Source: Desulfosarcina sp.
GTDB lineage: Bacteria; Desulfobacterota; Desulfobacteria; Desulfobacterales; Desulfosarcinaceae
DNA length: 11,846 nt
NCBI GenBank assembly: GCA_018224455.1
Contig: JAGTUY010000452.1
Location: 1 to 11,846 of the forward strand
Direction: 5' to 3'
Shown: positions 1-6,933 of the stretch, one piece after another
Numbering within the stretch: the first letter of the stretch is position 1
Layout: every line of letters begins with the position of its first letter
The notes under the pieces: generated by a model
The model's input: only the letters and a program-made list of their open reading frames with translations
What the model was told of the DNA's origin: nothing
The model's database searches: none
Program-made: the position numbers and the translations under genes

Positions 1-43
1 ATAATTTTTCGCAAGATTATCCCGCAGTTGCGGAAAAAAGAGA

Positions 44-74
44 TTGACTCCCGCAGGTGATGTGGTTAGATAAT
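44..74 (+). promoter_or_regulatory. Possible sigma70-type promoter for the hisI operon
   Basis: A TTGACT box lies at 44-49. A TAGATA/GATAAT -10-like stretch lies at 67-74, giving a 17-nt spacer to TAGATA or a 19-nt spacer to the better GATAAT match. Transcription would begin near 80 and leave a leader of about 85 nt before hisI. The boxes are visible, but use as a promoter is inference. Transcription could equally enter from a gene upstream of the window. Confidence 0.35.
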
Positions 75-150
75 CCGGGTTTGCATAAATGATTAAAGAC
101 CGTGGACGAAGTTGTTTTTGATCGTGAAAACGAAATGCCTGCGTCCACCA

Positions 151-156
151 GGGGAG
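151..156 (+). promoter_or_regulatory. Ribosome binding site deciding the hisI start
   Basis: GGGGAG ends nine bases before the ATG at 166. No comparable site precedes the in-frame TTG at 112, so it supports the shorter HisI. Confidence 0.6.
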
Positions 157-165
157 TCAAAGCGA

Positions 166-543
166 ATGATCGAACTGAATTTTGAAAAAATGGGCGGGCT
201 GATACCGGCCATTGCCCAGGACGAAAAAACCGGAGAGGTGCTCATGCTGGCCTTTATGAACCGGGCAGCCTGGGAAGAGACGTTAAAAACCCGAAGGGCC
301 ACCTACTACAGCCGGACCCGCGACACCCTGTGGGTGAAGGGGCTCACCTCCGGCCACATTCAGCATGTCAAGGAAATCCGGGTCGACTGCGACGACGACA
401 CCGTGCTGCTGAAGGTGGAGCAGGCAGGGGGGGCTGCCTGCCACACCGGATATGCCAGCTGCTTCCACCAGAGAGAGAAAGGCGGCCGTCTGGTTACCAT
501 CGGACAGCCGGTTTTCGACCCCAAGGAGGTTTATAAAAAATGA
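166..543 (+). CDS. hisI: Phosphoribosyl-AMP cyclohydrolase
   Basis: This cytoplasmic metalloenzyme hydrolyses phosphoribosyl-AMP to ProFAR, the third step of histidine biosynthesis. The 125 residues cover the whole single-domain family. The signature [11 protein letters not shown] (56-66) is followed by DCDDD (74-78) and CHTGYASC (92-99). Cys75, Cys92 and Cys99 match the family's zinc-binding cysteines, and the Asp cluster matches the magnesium site. No HisE pyrophosphohydrolase domain follows, so this is the free HisI type and hisE must lie elsewhere. The ATG at 166 is preferred over the in-frame TTG at 112 because GGGGAG sits nine bases before it and the family motif block starts a few residues later. 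The stop overlaps hisG by 4 nt (ATGA), which suggests translational coupling. One oddity is Leu60, where the usual motif has Glu (KGExSGH). Confidence 0.95.
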   Translation: MIELNFEKMGGLIPAIAQDEKTGEVLMLAFMNRAAWEETLKTRRATYYSRTRDTLWVKGLTSGHIQHVKEIRVDCDDDTVLLKVEQAGGAACHTGYASCFHQREKGGRLVTIGQPVFDPKEVYKK

Positions 544-1415
544 CGACACCCCTGAAGCTGGGCATTCCCAAAGGAAGCCTGCAGAACGCCACGTTTGCCC
601 TTTTTAAACGATCCGGTTGGACCATTAATGTCAACGACCGCAGCTATTTCCCCGAAATCAACGACGAAACGATCGAATGCACCATCTGCCGGGCTCAGGA
701 GATGTCCCGCTATGTGGAAAGCGGCACCTTGGATGCCGGCCTCACCGGCAAGGATTGGATTGCCGAGAACAGCTCCGATGTTCATGTGGTGGAAGACCTT
801 ATCTATTCCAAAGTCAGTGCCCGGCCGGCCCGGTGGGTCCTGGCCGTGCCCTACGACTCTCCGATCAAATCGCTTGACGATTTGAACGGCAAGAAAATTG
901 CCACAGAGCTGGTGGCCTTTACCAAACGCTATTTCGAAGCGCGCAACATCTCCGTGAAAGTCGAGTTTTCATGGGGTGCCACGGAAGCCAAGGTGGTGTC
1001 CGGCCTGGCGGACGCCGTGGTGGAGGTCACCGAGACCGGAAGCACCATCAAGGCCCACGGCTTGCGTATCATCCACGAGCTTATGCAAACCAACACGCAA
1101 CTGATCACCAATCGCCGGGCATGGGAAAACCCGCCCAAGCGGGAGAAGATCGAACAAATCGCCCTGCTGCTTAAAGGGGCCCTGCTAGGTGAAAAGATGG
1201 TGGGCATCAAAATGAATGTGCCCCACGACAAGCTGGCGCAGGTCGTGACGTTGCTGCCCAGCCTCAATGCCCCCACCGTGGCTTCTCTTTACCAATCCGA
1301 TTGGTTCTCCGTGGAGACGGTCGTCGGCACCGGCGTGGTGCGGGAGCTGATACCCGTGCTGCTGAAAAACGGCGCTGAAGGCATTATCGAATATCCGCTT
1401 AACAAAGTAATTTAA
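540..1415 (+). CDS. hisG: ATP phosphoribosyltransferase, long form
   Basis: This enzyme condenses ATP with PRPP to form phosphoribosyl-ATP, the committed and histidine-inhibited first step of histidine synthesis. The N-terminus LGIPKGSL is the usual first strand of the catalytic periplasmic-binding-like fold. [16 protein letters not shown] (163-178) is the PRPP-binding signature. At 291 residues it is the long, self-contained form: about residues 215-291 (from [12 protein letters not shown] to the end) form the ACT-like regulatory domain that binds histidine. A separate HisZ partner is therefore not expected. The start ATG overlaps the hisI stop by 4 nt. A possible ribosome site, AAGGAGG, lies in the last codons of hisI. 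The hisI-hisG pairing away from any other his gene indicates a split histidine pathway. Confidence 0.95.
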   Translation: MTTPLKLGIPKGSLQNATFALFKRSGWTINVNDRSYFPEINDETIECTICRAQEMSRYVESGTLDAGLTGKDWIAENSSDVHVVEDLIYSKVSARPARWVLAVPYDSPIKSLDDLNGKKIATELVAFTKRYFEARNISVKVEFSWGATEAKVVSGLADAVVEVTETGSTIKAHGLRIIHELMQTNTQLITNRRAWENPPKREKIEQIALLLKGALLGEKMVGIKMNVPHDKLAQVVTLLPSLNAPTVASLYQSDWFSVETVVGTGVVRELIPVLLKNGAEGIIEYPLNKVI

Positions 1416-1441
1416 TATTTATCTGAACCAGAGAGAACACA

Positions 1442-2584
1442 ATGGCATCGAAACGCACCGAGGAGATGACCTCTTTTATCGTCATGGATGTGCTTGAACG
1501 AGCCTGTGCGCTGGAGTGCGAAGGCAAGCACATTGTCCACCTGGAGGTGGGAGAACCCGATTTCGACACGCCGGAATGCATAAAAGCCGCGGCCTGCAAA
1601 GCGCTGATGGACGGATTTACGCACTACACCCACAGCTTAGGCTTGCTGGAGCTGCGCGAAGCGATCTGCGAGTATTATCATGACACCTATAATGTCCCTG
1701 TAGATCCGGGCCAGGTGGTGGTCACCTCCGGCAGTTCGCCCGCCATTTTCATGACCGTCGCCGCCCTGCTGGAACCCGGAGACCCGGTGATTCTGTCTGA
1801 CCCGCACTACGCCTGCTATCCCAACTTTATCGCGTTCGTCGGGGGAGAGCCGGTGCAGGTGCCGGTCTTCGAGGAAGACGGATTCCAATATCGTCCAGAG
1901 GCCATCGAAGAAAAGCTCTCGGACCGCACCCGGGCCATCTTCATTAACTCGCCCTCCAACCCCACGGGCAACCTGCTCTCCAAGGCGCGGATGGAAGCCA
2001 TCGCCGGCATGCCGCCCTGGATCGTCTCAGACGAGATTTACCATGGGCTGGTTTATGAGGGAAAAGAGCATTCGATCCTCGAGTTCACGGACCGGGCATT
2101 CGTGCTCAACGGATTTTCCAAACTATTTGCCATGACCGGCCTGCGATTGGGCTACCTCATCGCACCCAAGGAATTCATTCGCCCGATTCAAAAGGTGCAG
2201 CAGAACTTTTTCATTTCGGCCAATGCCATGATTCAGAAGGCGGGGATCGCCGCCTTGAAGGAATCCGGGGATGACGTGGCGCGGATGAAGCGCATTTACA
2301 ACCAGCGTCGGATCTTCATGATCCGACGGCTGAGGGAAATGGGGCTGGGCATCTCCGTGGCACCCACCGGCGCGTTTTATGTGTTTGCCAACGCCCGACA
2401 CATCTCTGAAGATTCCTATGCCCTGGCATTCGACATCCTGGAAAAGGCCTGCGTGGGGGTGACGCCCGGCATCGATTTTGGCCAGCACGGAGAGGGATAC
2501 CTGCGCTTCTCATACGCCAACTCTATGGAAAACATCGCCGAAGGCATGAATCGCCTGGAGACGTATATAAAGGCGAATCAATGA
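1442..2584 (+). CDS. Class I PLP-dependent aminotransferase, aspartate aminotransferase-like
   Basis: This cytoplasmic fold-type I transaminase has 380 residues, normal for the family. PLP-binding residues are readable: Asn173 in SPSNPTG, Asp197 and Tyr200 in SDEIYHG, the Schiff-base lysine Lys227 in GFSKLFAMTGLRLGY, and the carboxylate-binding Arg355 in YLRFSYANS. These match the aspartate/alanine/aromatic aminotransferase branch (gamma-type AspC), not the HisC group. The substrate cannot be fixed from sequence. Its place 26 nt after hisG raises the possibility that it serves histidinol-phosphate transamination or general glutamate-linked transamination, but that is inference. The start is supported only by a modest AGAGAG six bases upstream. 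The gene ends 15 nt before engB. Confidence 0.9.
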   Translation: MASKRTEEMTSFIVMDVLERACALECEGKHIVHLEVGEPDFDTPECIKAAACKALMDGFTHYTHSLGLLELREAICEYYHDTYNVPVDPGQVVVTSGSSPAIFMTVAALLEPGDPVILSDPHYACYPNFIAFVGGEPVQVPVFEEDGFQYRPEAIEEKLSDRTRAIFINSPSNPTGNLLSKARMEAIAGMPPWIVSDEIYHGLVYEGKEHSILEFTDRAFVLNGFSKLFAMTGLRLGYLIAPKEFIRPIQKVQQNFFISANAMIQKAGIAALKESGDDVARMKRIYNQRRIFMIRRLREMGLGISVAPTGAFYVFANARHISEDSYALAFDILEKACVGVTPGIDFGQHGEGYLRFSYANSMENIAEGMNRLETYIKANQ

Positions 2585-2599
2585 ACCGGGGTCAGCGGC

Positions 2600-3202
2600 A
2601 TGATCGTTAAATCGGCAGCCTTCGTCACCAGTGCGGTCAAACCGTCCCAATATCCTGTGGCCCTGCTCCCTGAGGCGGCCTTCGCCGGTCGATCCAACGT
2701 CGGAAAATCCTCGTTGATCAACACCCTGGTCAACAGGAAGCGACTGGTAAAAACGAGCGCCACACCCGGACGAACCCAGCTGATTAATTTTTTTACGGTC
2801 AATGACCGGGTTTCACTGGTGGATCTGCCCGGATATGGATATGCCAGGGTTCCCGCATCGGTAAGGCGCACGTGGGGGCCCATGATCGAGAGCTATCTCA
2901 AAGGTCGGCAAACCCTTAAGGCGGTCGTCCTGATCATGGACGTCCGCAGGATCCCGGGCATCGAGGAACAAAACTTTATCGACTGGCTGGCGCTTTACCA
3001 CCGAACACCCATTTTGGTGCTGACCAAGGCGGACAAGCTGTCCAAATCCGCCCAAAAAAAACAACGACAGGCCATCGGTGCCGCCATCGGTGTGGACGAA
3101 GCCGCCTTGATCCTTTTTTCCGCCAAGACGCGGCTGGGAAAACCGGAGGTCTGGTCGGCCATAGAAAGGGCCGTTCTTAATGAACACCGCCAACGGAACT
3201 GA
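2600..3202 (+). CDS. engB: Ribosome biogenesis GTPase EngB/YsxC
   Basis: This TRAFAC-class GTPase assists late assembly of the 50S ribosomal subunit. All GTPase motifs are present in its 200 residues: G1 GRSNVGKS (30-37), G2 region ATPGRT (54-59), G3 DLPGYG (75-80), G4 TKAD (142-145) and G5 FSAKT (173-177). GRSNVGKSS and DLPGYGYA are specific to this family rather than to Era or Der. The usual family length is about 195-210, so it is full length. The start lies 15 nt after the aminotransferase stop, with a weak GGGG at 2588-2591. The 3' end overlaps era by 23 nt in another frame, a sign of tight co-expression of two ribosome-assembly GTPases. Confidence 0.95.
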   Translation: MIVKSAAFVTSAVKPSQYPVALLPEAAFAGRSNVGKSSLINTLVNRKRLVKTSATPGRTQLINFFTVNDRVSLVDLPGYGYARVPASVRRTWGPMIESYLKGRQTLKAVVLIMDVRRIPGIEEQNFIDWLALYHRTPILVLTKADKLSKSAQKKQRQAIGAAIGVDEAALILFSAKTRLGKPEVWSAIERAVLNEHRQRN

Positions 3203-4094
3203 CCCAAACCGCGCGTTTCGATCCGGCTTTGTGGCCATTCTTGGTGCACCCAATGCGGGAAAATCTACCCTGCTCAACCGGTTGCTGGGCCAGAAGATAT
3301 CCATTACCTCCAAAAAGCCCCAGACAACCCGCAATCGGATCCTTGGCGTGGTGCACCGGACCGGGTCCCAGATGGTTTTTCTGGACACCCCAGGGATCCA
3401 TCGGGCCAGGAACCCGCTCAATGTTCGAATCGTCGAGGCTGCCCTGTCTACCCTGTCGGAAGTGGATCTTGTCCTTCTGTTGGTGGATGCCAAATCTCCG
3501 GATGAAGCGTCGGAACGGCTGCTGCTTGACAAGCTTTCCCAGCAGCGGCTCCCGGTGCTGCTGGCCCTCAACAAGAGCGACCAGGTCCAGCGCCACGCCC
3601 TGCTGTCACAGATCGAACGCTGGTCCGGATTGATTCCTTTTGCAGCCGTCGTTCCCATCAGCGCCAAAAACGGCGAACAGGTGGACCGGTTGATGGATGC
3701 CATGGAAGCCACCCTTCCCGCCGGGGCGCCGTTTTTCCCTCCCGAGAGTTTGACGGACCTGCCGGCGCGTTTCATTGCCGCCGAAATGGTCCGCGAAAAG
3801 GCCATCCGGCTTACCGGCCAGGAAATTCCGCACGCCGTGGCAGTTACCATCGATTCCTTCAAGGAAGAGAAAAAAGGAGCGCTGATTCGGATTCATGCCA
3901 CCATCCACGTGGAACGGGACTCCCAAAAGGGCATCGTCATCGGCAGACAGGGGGCCAAGCTCAAACAGATTGGCGAGGCGGCCAGGCAGGAGATCGAGAA
4001 GATGCTTGACACCAAGGTTTTTCTCAAACTTTTCGTGCGGGTGCAGAAAAACTGGACCCGGGACACCAAAGCACTGCGCAAATTCGGGTACTGA
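3180..4094 (+). CDS. era: GTPase Era
   Basis: Era binds the 3' end of 16S rRNA and acts in 30S subunit maturation. The 304-residue protein has the full layout. The GTPase domain carries G1 GAPNAGKS (22-29), the switch I motif PQTTRNR (47-53), G3 DTPG (69-72), G4 NKSD (131-134) and G5 SAK (161-163). The linker FIAAEMVREK follows, then a C-terminal type II KH domain with the RNA-binding loop GRQG (255-258) and the typical ending KFGY. The ATG at 3180 lies inside the last codons of engB; no better-placed start precedes the G1 motif. The N-terminal extension of about 15 residues before G1 is slightly longer than usual. The stop TGA overlaps the next ATG (TGATG). Confidence 0.97.
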   Translation: MNTANGTDPNRAFRSGFVAILGAPNAGKSTLLNRLLGQKISITSKKPQTTRNRILGVVHRTGSQMVFLDTPGIHRARNPLNVRIVEAALSTLSEVDLVLLLVDAKSPDEASERLLLDKLSQQRLPVLLALNKSDQVQRHALLSQIERWSGLIPFAAVVPISAKNGEQVDRLMDAMEATLPAGAPFFPPESLTDLPARFIAAEMVREKAIRLTGQEIPHAVAVTIDSFKEEKKGALIRIHATIHVERDSQKGIVIGRQGAKLKQIGEAARQEIEKMLDTKVFLKLFVRVQKNWTRDTKALRKFGY

Positions 4095-4966
4095 TGATTC
4101 TCTCTTTTCATCCCTGCTACGAGGCCGACAGCAATATTCTTTGTGCCGGCAGGGATCCGGATGAAAAAGACCTGGCGGCCATCCGTGCCGCCGATGCCGT
4201 CATTTTGCCCCAGGGATGCCGGGAGTCACTCTACCGCATGGCCAGGCAAAACTGCCCCCATGTCTTTCCCGACTATGATGCGCGATTTCAATATCCAGGT
4301 AAAACCGGCCAGGCCAGACTTTTTCAGGCCCTGGGCGCCCCCCACCCGCGCACCTGGCGCTTTGATGATACAAAGCAATTCCAAAGATCTGCTGCGGGAA
4401 TAGCCGAGGCCGTTTTTCCCCTTGTCTTCAAGCTGGATTGGGGGGGTGAAGGGGACACGGTCTTTCTGCTCCGGTCCAAATCCGAACTGGCACGCGCCCT
4501 GTCAAAGGCGACGACCTATGAGCAATCCGGTCAGCGGGGATTTGTCCTGCAGGCCTGTGTCACCGATTCAAATCGGACGTTGCGGGTAGCCGTGATCGGA
4601 CAGACCCAGATGGCCTACTGGAGAATTCAGGATAACCCCCGTGTTTTTGGCACCAGTCTGGCCACGGGCGCGCGTATCGATACAGAATTAGACCCGAACC
4701 TTCGCCAGAAGGCCCTGGCCCTGACCCACGACTTCTGTCAGCGATCTCGAATCAACCTGGCCGGGTTCGATTTTATTTTCGATAGGTCCGGGCCTACACG
4801 AAGCGATCGGCAACCGCTTTTTCTGGAGATCAACTACTTCTTCGGCAGGACCGGCCTGGGGGGCTCTGCCCGTTTCTATGCAATGCTGCAGGCTGAGATT
4901 GACAACTGGCTGGTCGGTTTAGGGATGGCGGTTAGCCGGTCATCCGCGGGCAAGGAGATGCAATGA
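4094..4966 (+). CDS. Uncharacterised RimK-like ATP-grasp protein
   Basis: This 290-residue soluble protein has no named family that I recognise. It shows the ATP-grasp pattern. A strand with a nucleotide-binding lysine, [18 protein letters not shown] (109-126, Lys113), is followed by a hinge-like FVLQACV (150-156), a conserved basic strand RTLRVAVIG (161-169), and the metal-binding end AGFDFIFD (223-230) with FLEINYFFG (243-251). Glu245 and Asn247 are in the expected magnesium-ligand positions. Such enzymes usually join a carboxylate to an amine or thiol through an acyl-phosphate. The substrate here is unknown. The first 80 residues would be the variable pre-grasp domain. It starts on the last base of era and couples by ATGA to the HNH gene, so it belongs to the ribosome-assembly unit by position. 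Confidence 0.75.
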   Translation: MILSFHPCYEADSNILCAGRDPDEKDLAAIRAADAVILPQGCRESLYRMARQNCPHVFPDYDARFQYPGKTGQARLFQALGAPHPRTWRFDDTKQFQRSAAGIAEAVFPLVFKLDWGGEGDTVFLLRSKSELARALSKATTYEQSGQRGFVLQACVTDSNRTLRVAVIGQTQMAYWRIQDNPRVFGTSLATGARIDTELDPNLRQKALALTHDFCQRSRINLAGFDFIFDRSGPTRSDRQPLFLEINYFFGRTGLGGSARFYAMLQAEIDNWLVGLGMAVSRSSAGKEMQ

Positions 4967-5262
4967 AGCCTTATGCCGATGATCTGGATGATCAGGATTT
5001 CAAGCGAGAGCGACAAAAAGCCCGGGAGTTGCGGCAGTCCCCGTGGTGGAAGCGGAGATGTTCCAAAGGCCGCTGCCATTACTGCGGCGGCCGGATACCG
5101 GCCGCTGAGCTGACCATGGATCATATCGTCCCCGTGGCCAGAGGCGGCAGAAGCACCAAGGGGAATGTGGTTCCGGCGTGCAAGTCCTGCAACAACAGGA
5201 AAAAACAGCTGCTTCCGATGGAATGGGAAGCATACCTCCACAGGCTTCAATCCTCGCCGTAA
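4963..5262 (+). CDS. Small HNH-domain protein, putative nuclease
   Basis: This 99-residue protein is almost entirely one HNH domain. CHYCG (38-42) and CKSCN (73-77) supply a four-cysteine zinc site. [10 protein letters not shown] (53-62) has the catalytic-type His54, and Asn68 and Asn77 fit the two Asn positions of the motif. The N-terminal 35 residues are strongly charged ([10 protein letters not shown]), as expected for nucleic-acid contact. It is too short to carry a specificity domain. Stand-alone HNH proteins of this kind occur widely and most have no proven role, so nuclease activity is inference. AAGGAG (4952-4957) lies five bases before the ATG, which overlaps the previous stop by 4 nt. 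It is the last gene of the first unit. Confidence 0.85.
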   Translation: MKPYADDLDDQDFKRERQKARELRQSPWWKRRCSKGRCHYCGGRIPAAELTMDHIVPVARGGRSTKGNVVPACKSCNNRKKQLLPMEWEAYLHRLQSSP

Positions 5263-5320
5263 GATACCAATGCCGAGGCCATGATGATGGGCGCCGAATT
5301 CCCCGGCCAGGAAGCCGCCG

Positions 5321-5363
5321 CAACAGCGAGGCGTTGACGACGCTTTTGGCGGCATCGCTGTTG
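5321..5363 (+). promoter_or_regulatory. Inverted repeat overlapping the kinase promoter
   Basis: CAACAGCGA (5321-5329) and TCGCTGTTG (5355-5363) are perfect 9-nt inverted arms. Between them lies an inner hairpin, GCGT-tgacg-ACGC (5331-5343), followed by TTTT. The right arm covers the first three bases of the -35 box, so it could be a repressor or activator site. As RNA it could be a weak terminator for the upstream unit. A second pairing, GCCGCC (5314-5319) with GGCGGC (5348-5353), crosses the first. Confidence 0.45.
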
Positions 5364-5389
5364 ACAACATCACGAAACTGTCTTTTAAT
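5361..5389 (+). promoter_or_regulatory. Near-consensus sigma70-type promoter for the kinase pair
   Basis: TTGACA (5361-5366, six of six) and TTTAAT (5384-5389, five of six) are separated by exactly 17 nt. Transcription would start near 5396, about 40 nt before the kinase ATG at 5437. This is the best promoter match noticed in the window. It fits the largest gap so far and the change of function at this point. Confidence 0.65.
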
Positions 5390-5436
5390 CGCTCGACCAT
5401 GAGAGGTTCCGGAACGTTAACCCCGGGGGAGGTCTA

Positions 5437-6933
5437 ATGCGCACCGAAAAAGAGCGCAATCTGCTGCTCAAGGCGCTGGATGCGTTCAAACGAAAAATTG
5501 TCGTTGTTTCCCGAGACTTTCACATTCTGGCGTCGGCCGGCGTTGACGCCCTCATTGGCGGGGCGTCGCCATCGGGAAAATGCTGTCATGAGGTGTTTTA
5601 CAGCCGCACTGGGCCGTGCGACAACTGCCCGGCCAAAAAAGTGATGCTTACTGGAAAGCCTTCCCTGCGGGATCTTTCATCCAGTTCGTTGAGCAAACAA
5701 AAACGATCCTGCTTGTATGCCTACCCCATCACGGACGAGGATGGGCAGGATGCATTGACAATTTTTAACTTTGAGCTTCCGGCGCTGGAAGGACTCGAGG
5801 AAGAACTTCGGCGAGCCAACAGCTTTTTATACAACCTGCTCCAAAGCGCCTGTGACGGCGTGATCGCCGCCGACATGACCGGAAAGATCGTCATCTTCAA
5901 CGATGCCGCCGCCGAAGTGACCGGCCATCGTGTGGACACAGCGCTCGATCATCTGAACATCAGAGCGATTTACGAGGGTGACGGTGCCAAAGAGGTGATG
6001 CGGCATCTGAGAAGCGATGAGTATGGTGGCCGGGGGAAGCTGAAAAAATACCGGATCAAGGCAATCGGTAAAAACGGAGAGAAAATTCCCATCAGCCTAT
6101 ACGCCTCCATCATCTACGATGAAAACGGCAGAGAAGCCGGTTCCATTGGTTTTTTCCATGATCTGAGAGAGCGCATCCACATTCAGCAGAAACTGGAAAA
6201 AACGCAGCTTCAGTTGATCCAATCCGAAAAAATGGCGTCCTTGGGAAAATTGTCCGCCGGTGTGGCGCATCAGCTGAACAACCCGCTGGGCGGGATCACC
6301 CTATACACCAAACTGATGCTGGAAGACTATGATCTGGAGGACTCGGCGAAAGAGGACCTGCTTCGGATTTTAAAAGACGCCCAGCGGTGCCGCGACACCG
6401 TCAAGGAACTGCTTGAGTTTGCCCGGCAGACACGCCAGTTCATGAAGCCGCTGAGCATAAACAAAGCGATCGATCGGACCCTTTTTCTCATCGAGAACCA
6501 GACCCTTTTTCATAATATCACTGTGGAAAAGAAACTGGCCCCCTTCATTCCCCTGGTGTTGGCAGACACACAGCAGCTGGGACATGTGTTCATGAACATC
6601 ATCATCAATGCCGCTCAGGCCATGGACGGCAACGGCACGGTCACCATCAGCACCCGGGAATCGGCCACCAAAGGTCGGGTGTTAATTGAAATTGCCGATA
6701 CCGGCCCGGGAATATCCGCCGAGGACCTGGAGCATATCTTCGAGCCGTTTTTCACCACCAAAGAAGAGGGCAAGGGAACCGGATTGGGGCTGAGCGTCGT
6801 TTACGGCATTGTTGAAAATCACGGCGGAACCATCACCGCCCGAAGCACTCCCGGCCGCGGCAGCACGTTTACCATCGAACTTCCCATCACCCATGAAACC
6901 GAAAAAGGAGCCGAACATGCAGAGCACGCCTGA
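5437..6933 (+). CDS. Cytoplasmic PAS-domain sensor histidine kinase with N-terminal cysteine cluster
   Basis: This 498-residue kinase has no membrane segment. Residues about 15-115 look like a PAS-type sensor with [18 protein letters not shown] (48-65), giving Cys49, Cys50, Cys61 and Cys64. Such a cluster could bind a metal or Fe-S centre or act as a thiol switch. A second, ordinary PAS follows at about 128-245 ([19 protein letters not shown]). The coiled H-box region has the phosphoacceptor His278 in [12 protein letters not shown]. The ATPase domain has N-box [10 protein letters not shown] (387-396), G1 DTGPGIS (421-427), F-box FEPFFTTK (435-442) and G2 GTGLGLS (447-453). The start has a strong GGGGGAGG (5425-5432). 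There is no attached receiver. The likely partner is the next gene, which overlaps by 17 nt. Gln279 replaces the usual acidic residue after the histidine. Confidence 0.9.
   Translation: MRTEKERNLLLKALDAFKRKIVVVSRDFHILASAGVDALIGGASPSGKCCHEVFYSRTGPCDNCPAKKVMLTGKPSLRDLSSSSLSKQKRSCLYAYPITDEDGQDALTIFNFELPALEGLEEELRRANSFLYNLLQSACDGVIAADMTGKIVIFNDAAAEVTGHRVDTALDHLNIRAIYEGDGAKEVMRHLRSDEYGGRGKLKKYRIKAIGKNGEKIPISLYASIIYDENGREAGSIGFFHDLRERIHIQQKLEKTQLQLIQSEKMASLGKLSAGVAHQLNNPLGGITLYTKLMLEDYDLEDSAKEDLLRILKDAQRCRDTVKELLEFARQTRQFMKPLSINKAIDRTLFLIENQTLFHNITVEKKLAPFIPLVLADTQQLGHVFMNIIINAAQAMDGNGTVTISTRESATKGRVLIEIADTGPGISAEDLEHIFEPFFTTKEEGKGTGLGLSVVYGIVENHGGTITARSTPGRGSTFTIELPITHETEKGAEHAEHA
6904..6910 (+). 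promoter_or_regulatory. Ribosome binding site deciding the hybrid kinase start
   Basis: AAAGGAG ends six bases before the ATG at 6917. It selects a start that puts the receiver domain close to the N-terminus and rejects the upstream in-frame start at 6809, which is embedded in the previous gene. Confidence 0.75.

Noticed and set aside
112..165. TTG-initiated N-terminal extension of HisI
   Set aside because: The 18 extra residues match nothing in the family, and the ATG at 166 has the better ribosome site.
2813..3862. Long minus-strand open frame (349 codons) opposite engB and era
   Set aside because: Both plus-strand genes have complete family motifs across this stretch. The antisense translation is rich in Arg and Ser and has no recognisable domain, as expected from a shadow frame in GC-rich DNA.
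4876..5400. Minus-strand frame of 174 codons spanning the HNH gene and the intergenic gap
   Set aside because: Most of it is antisense to a convincing HNH domain, and the remainder has no recognisable motif or good start context.
5331..5436. Plus-strand open frame reading GVDDAFGGIAVDN... into the kinase start
   Set aside because: It has no start codon with a ribosome site and stops exactly at the kinase start. The stretch is better explained by the promoter and inverted repeat.
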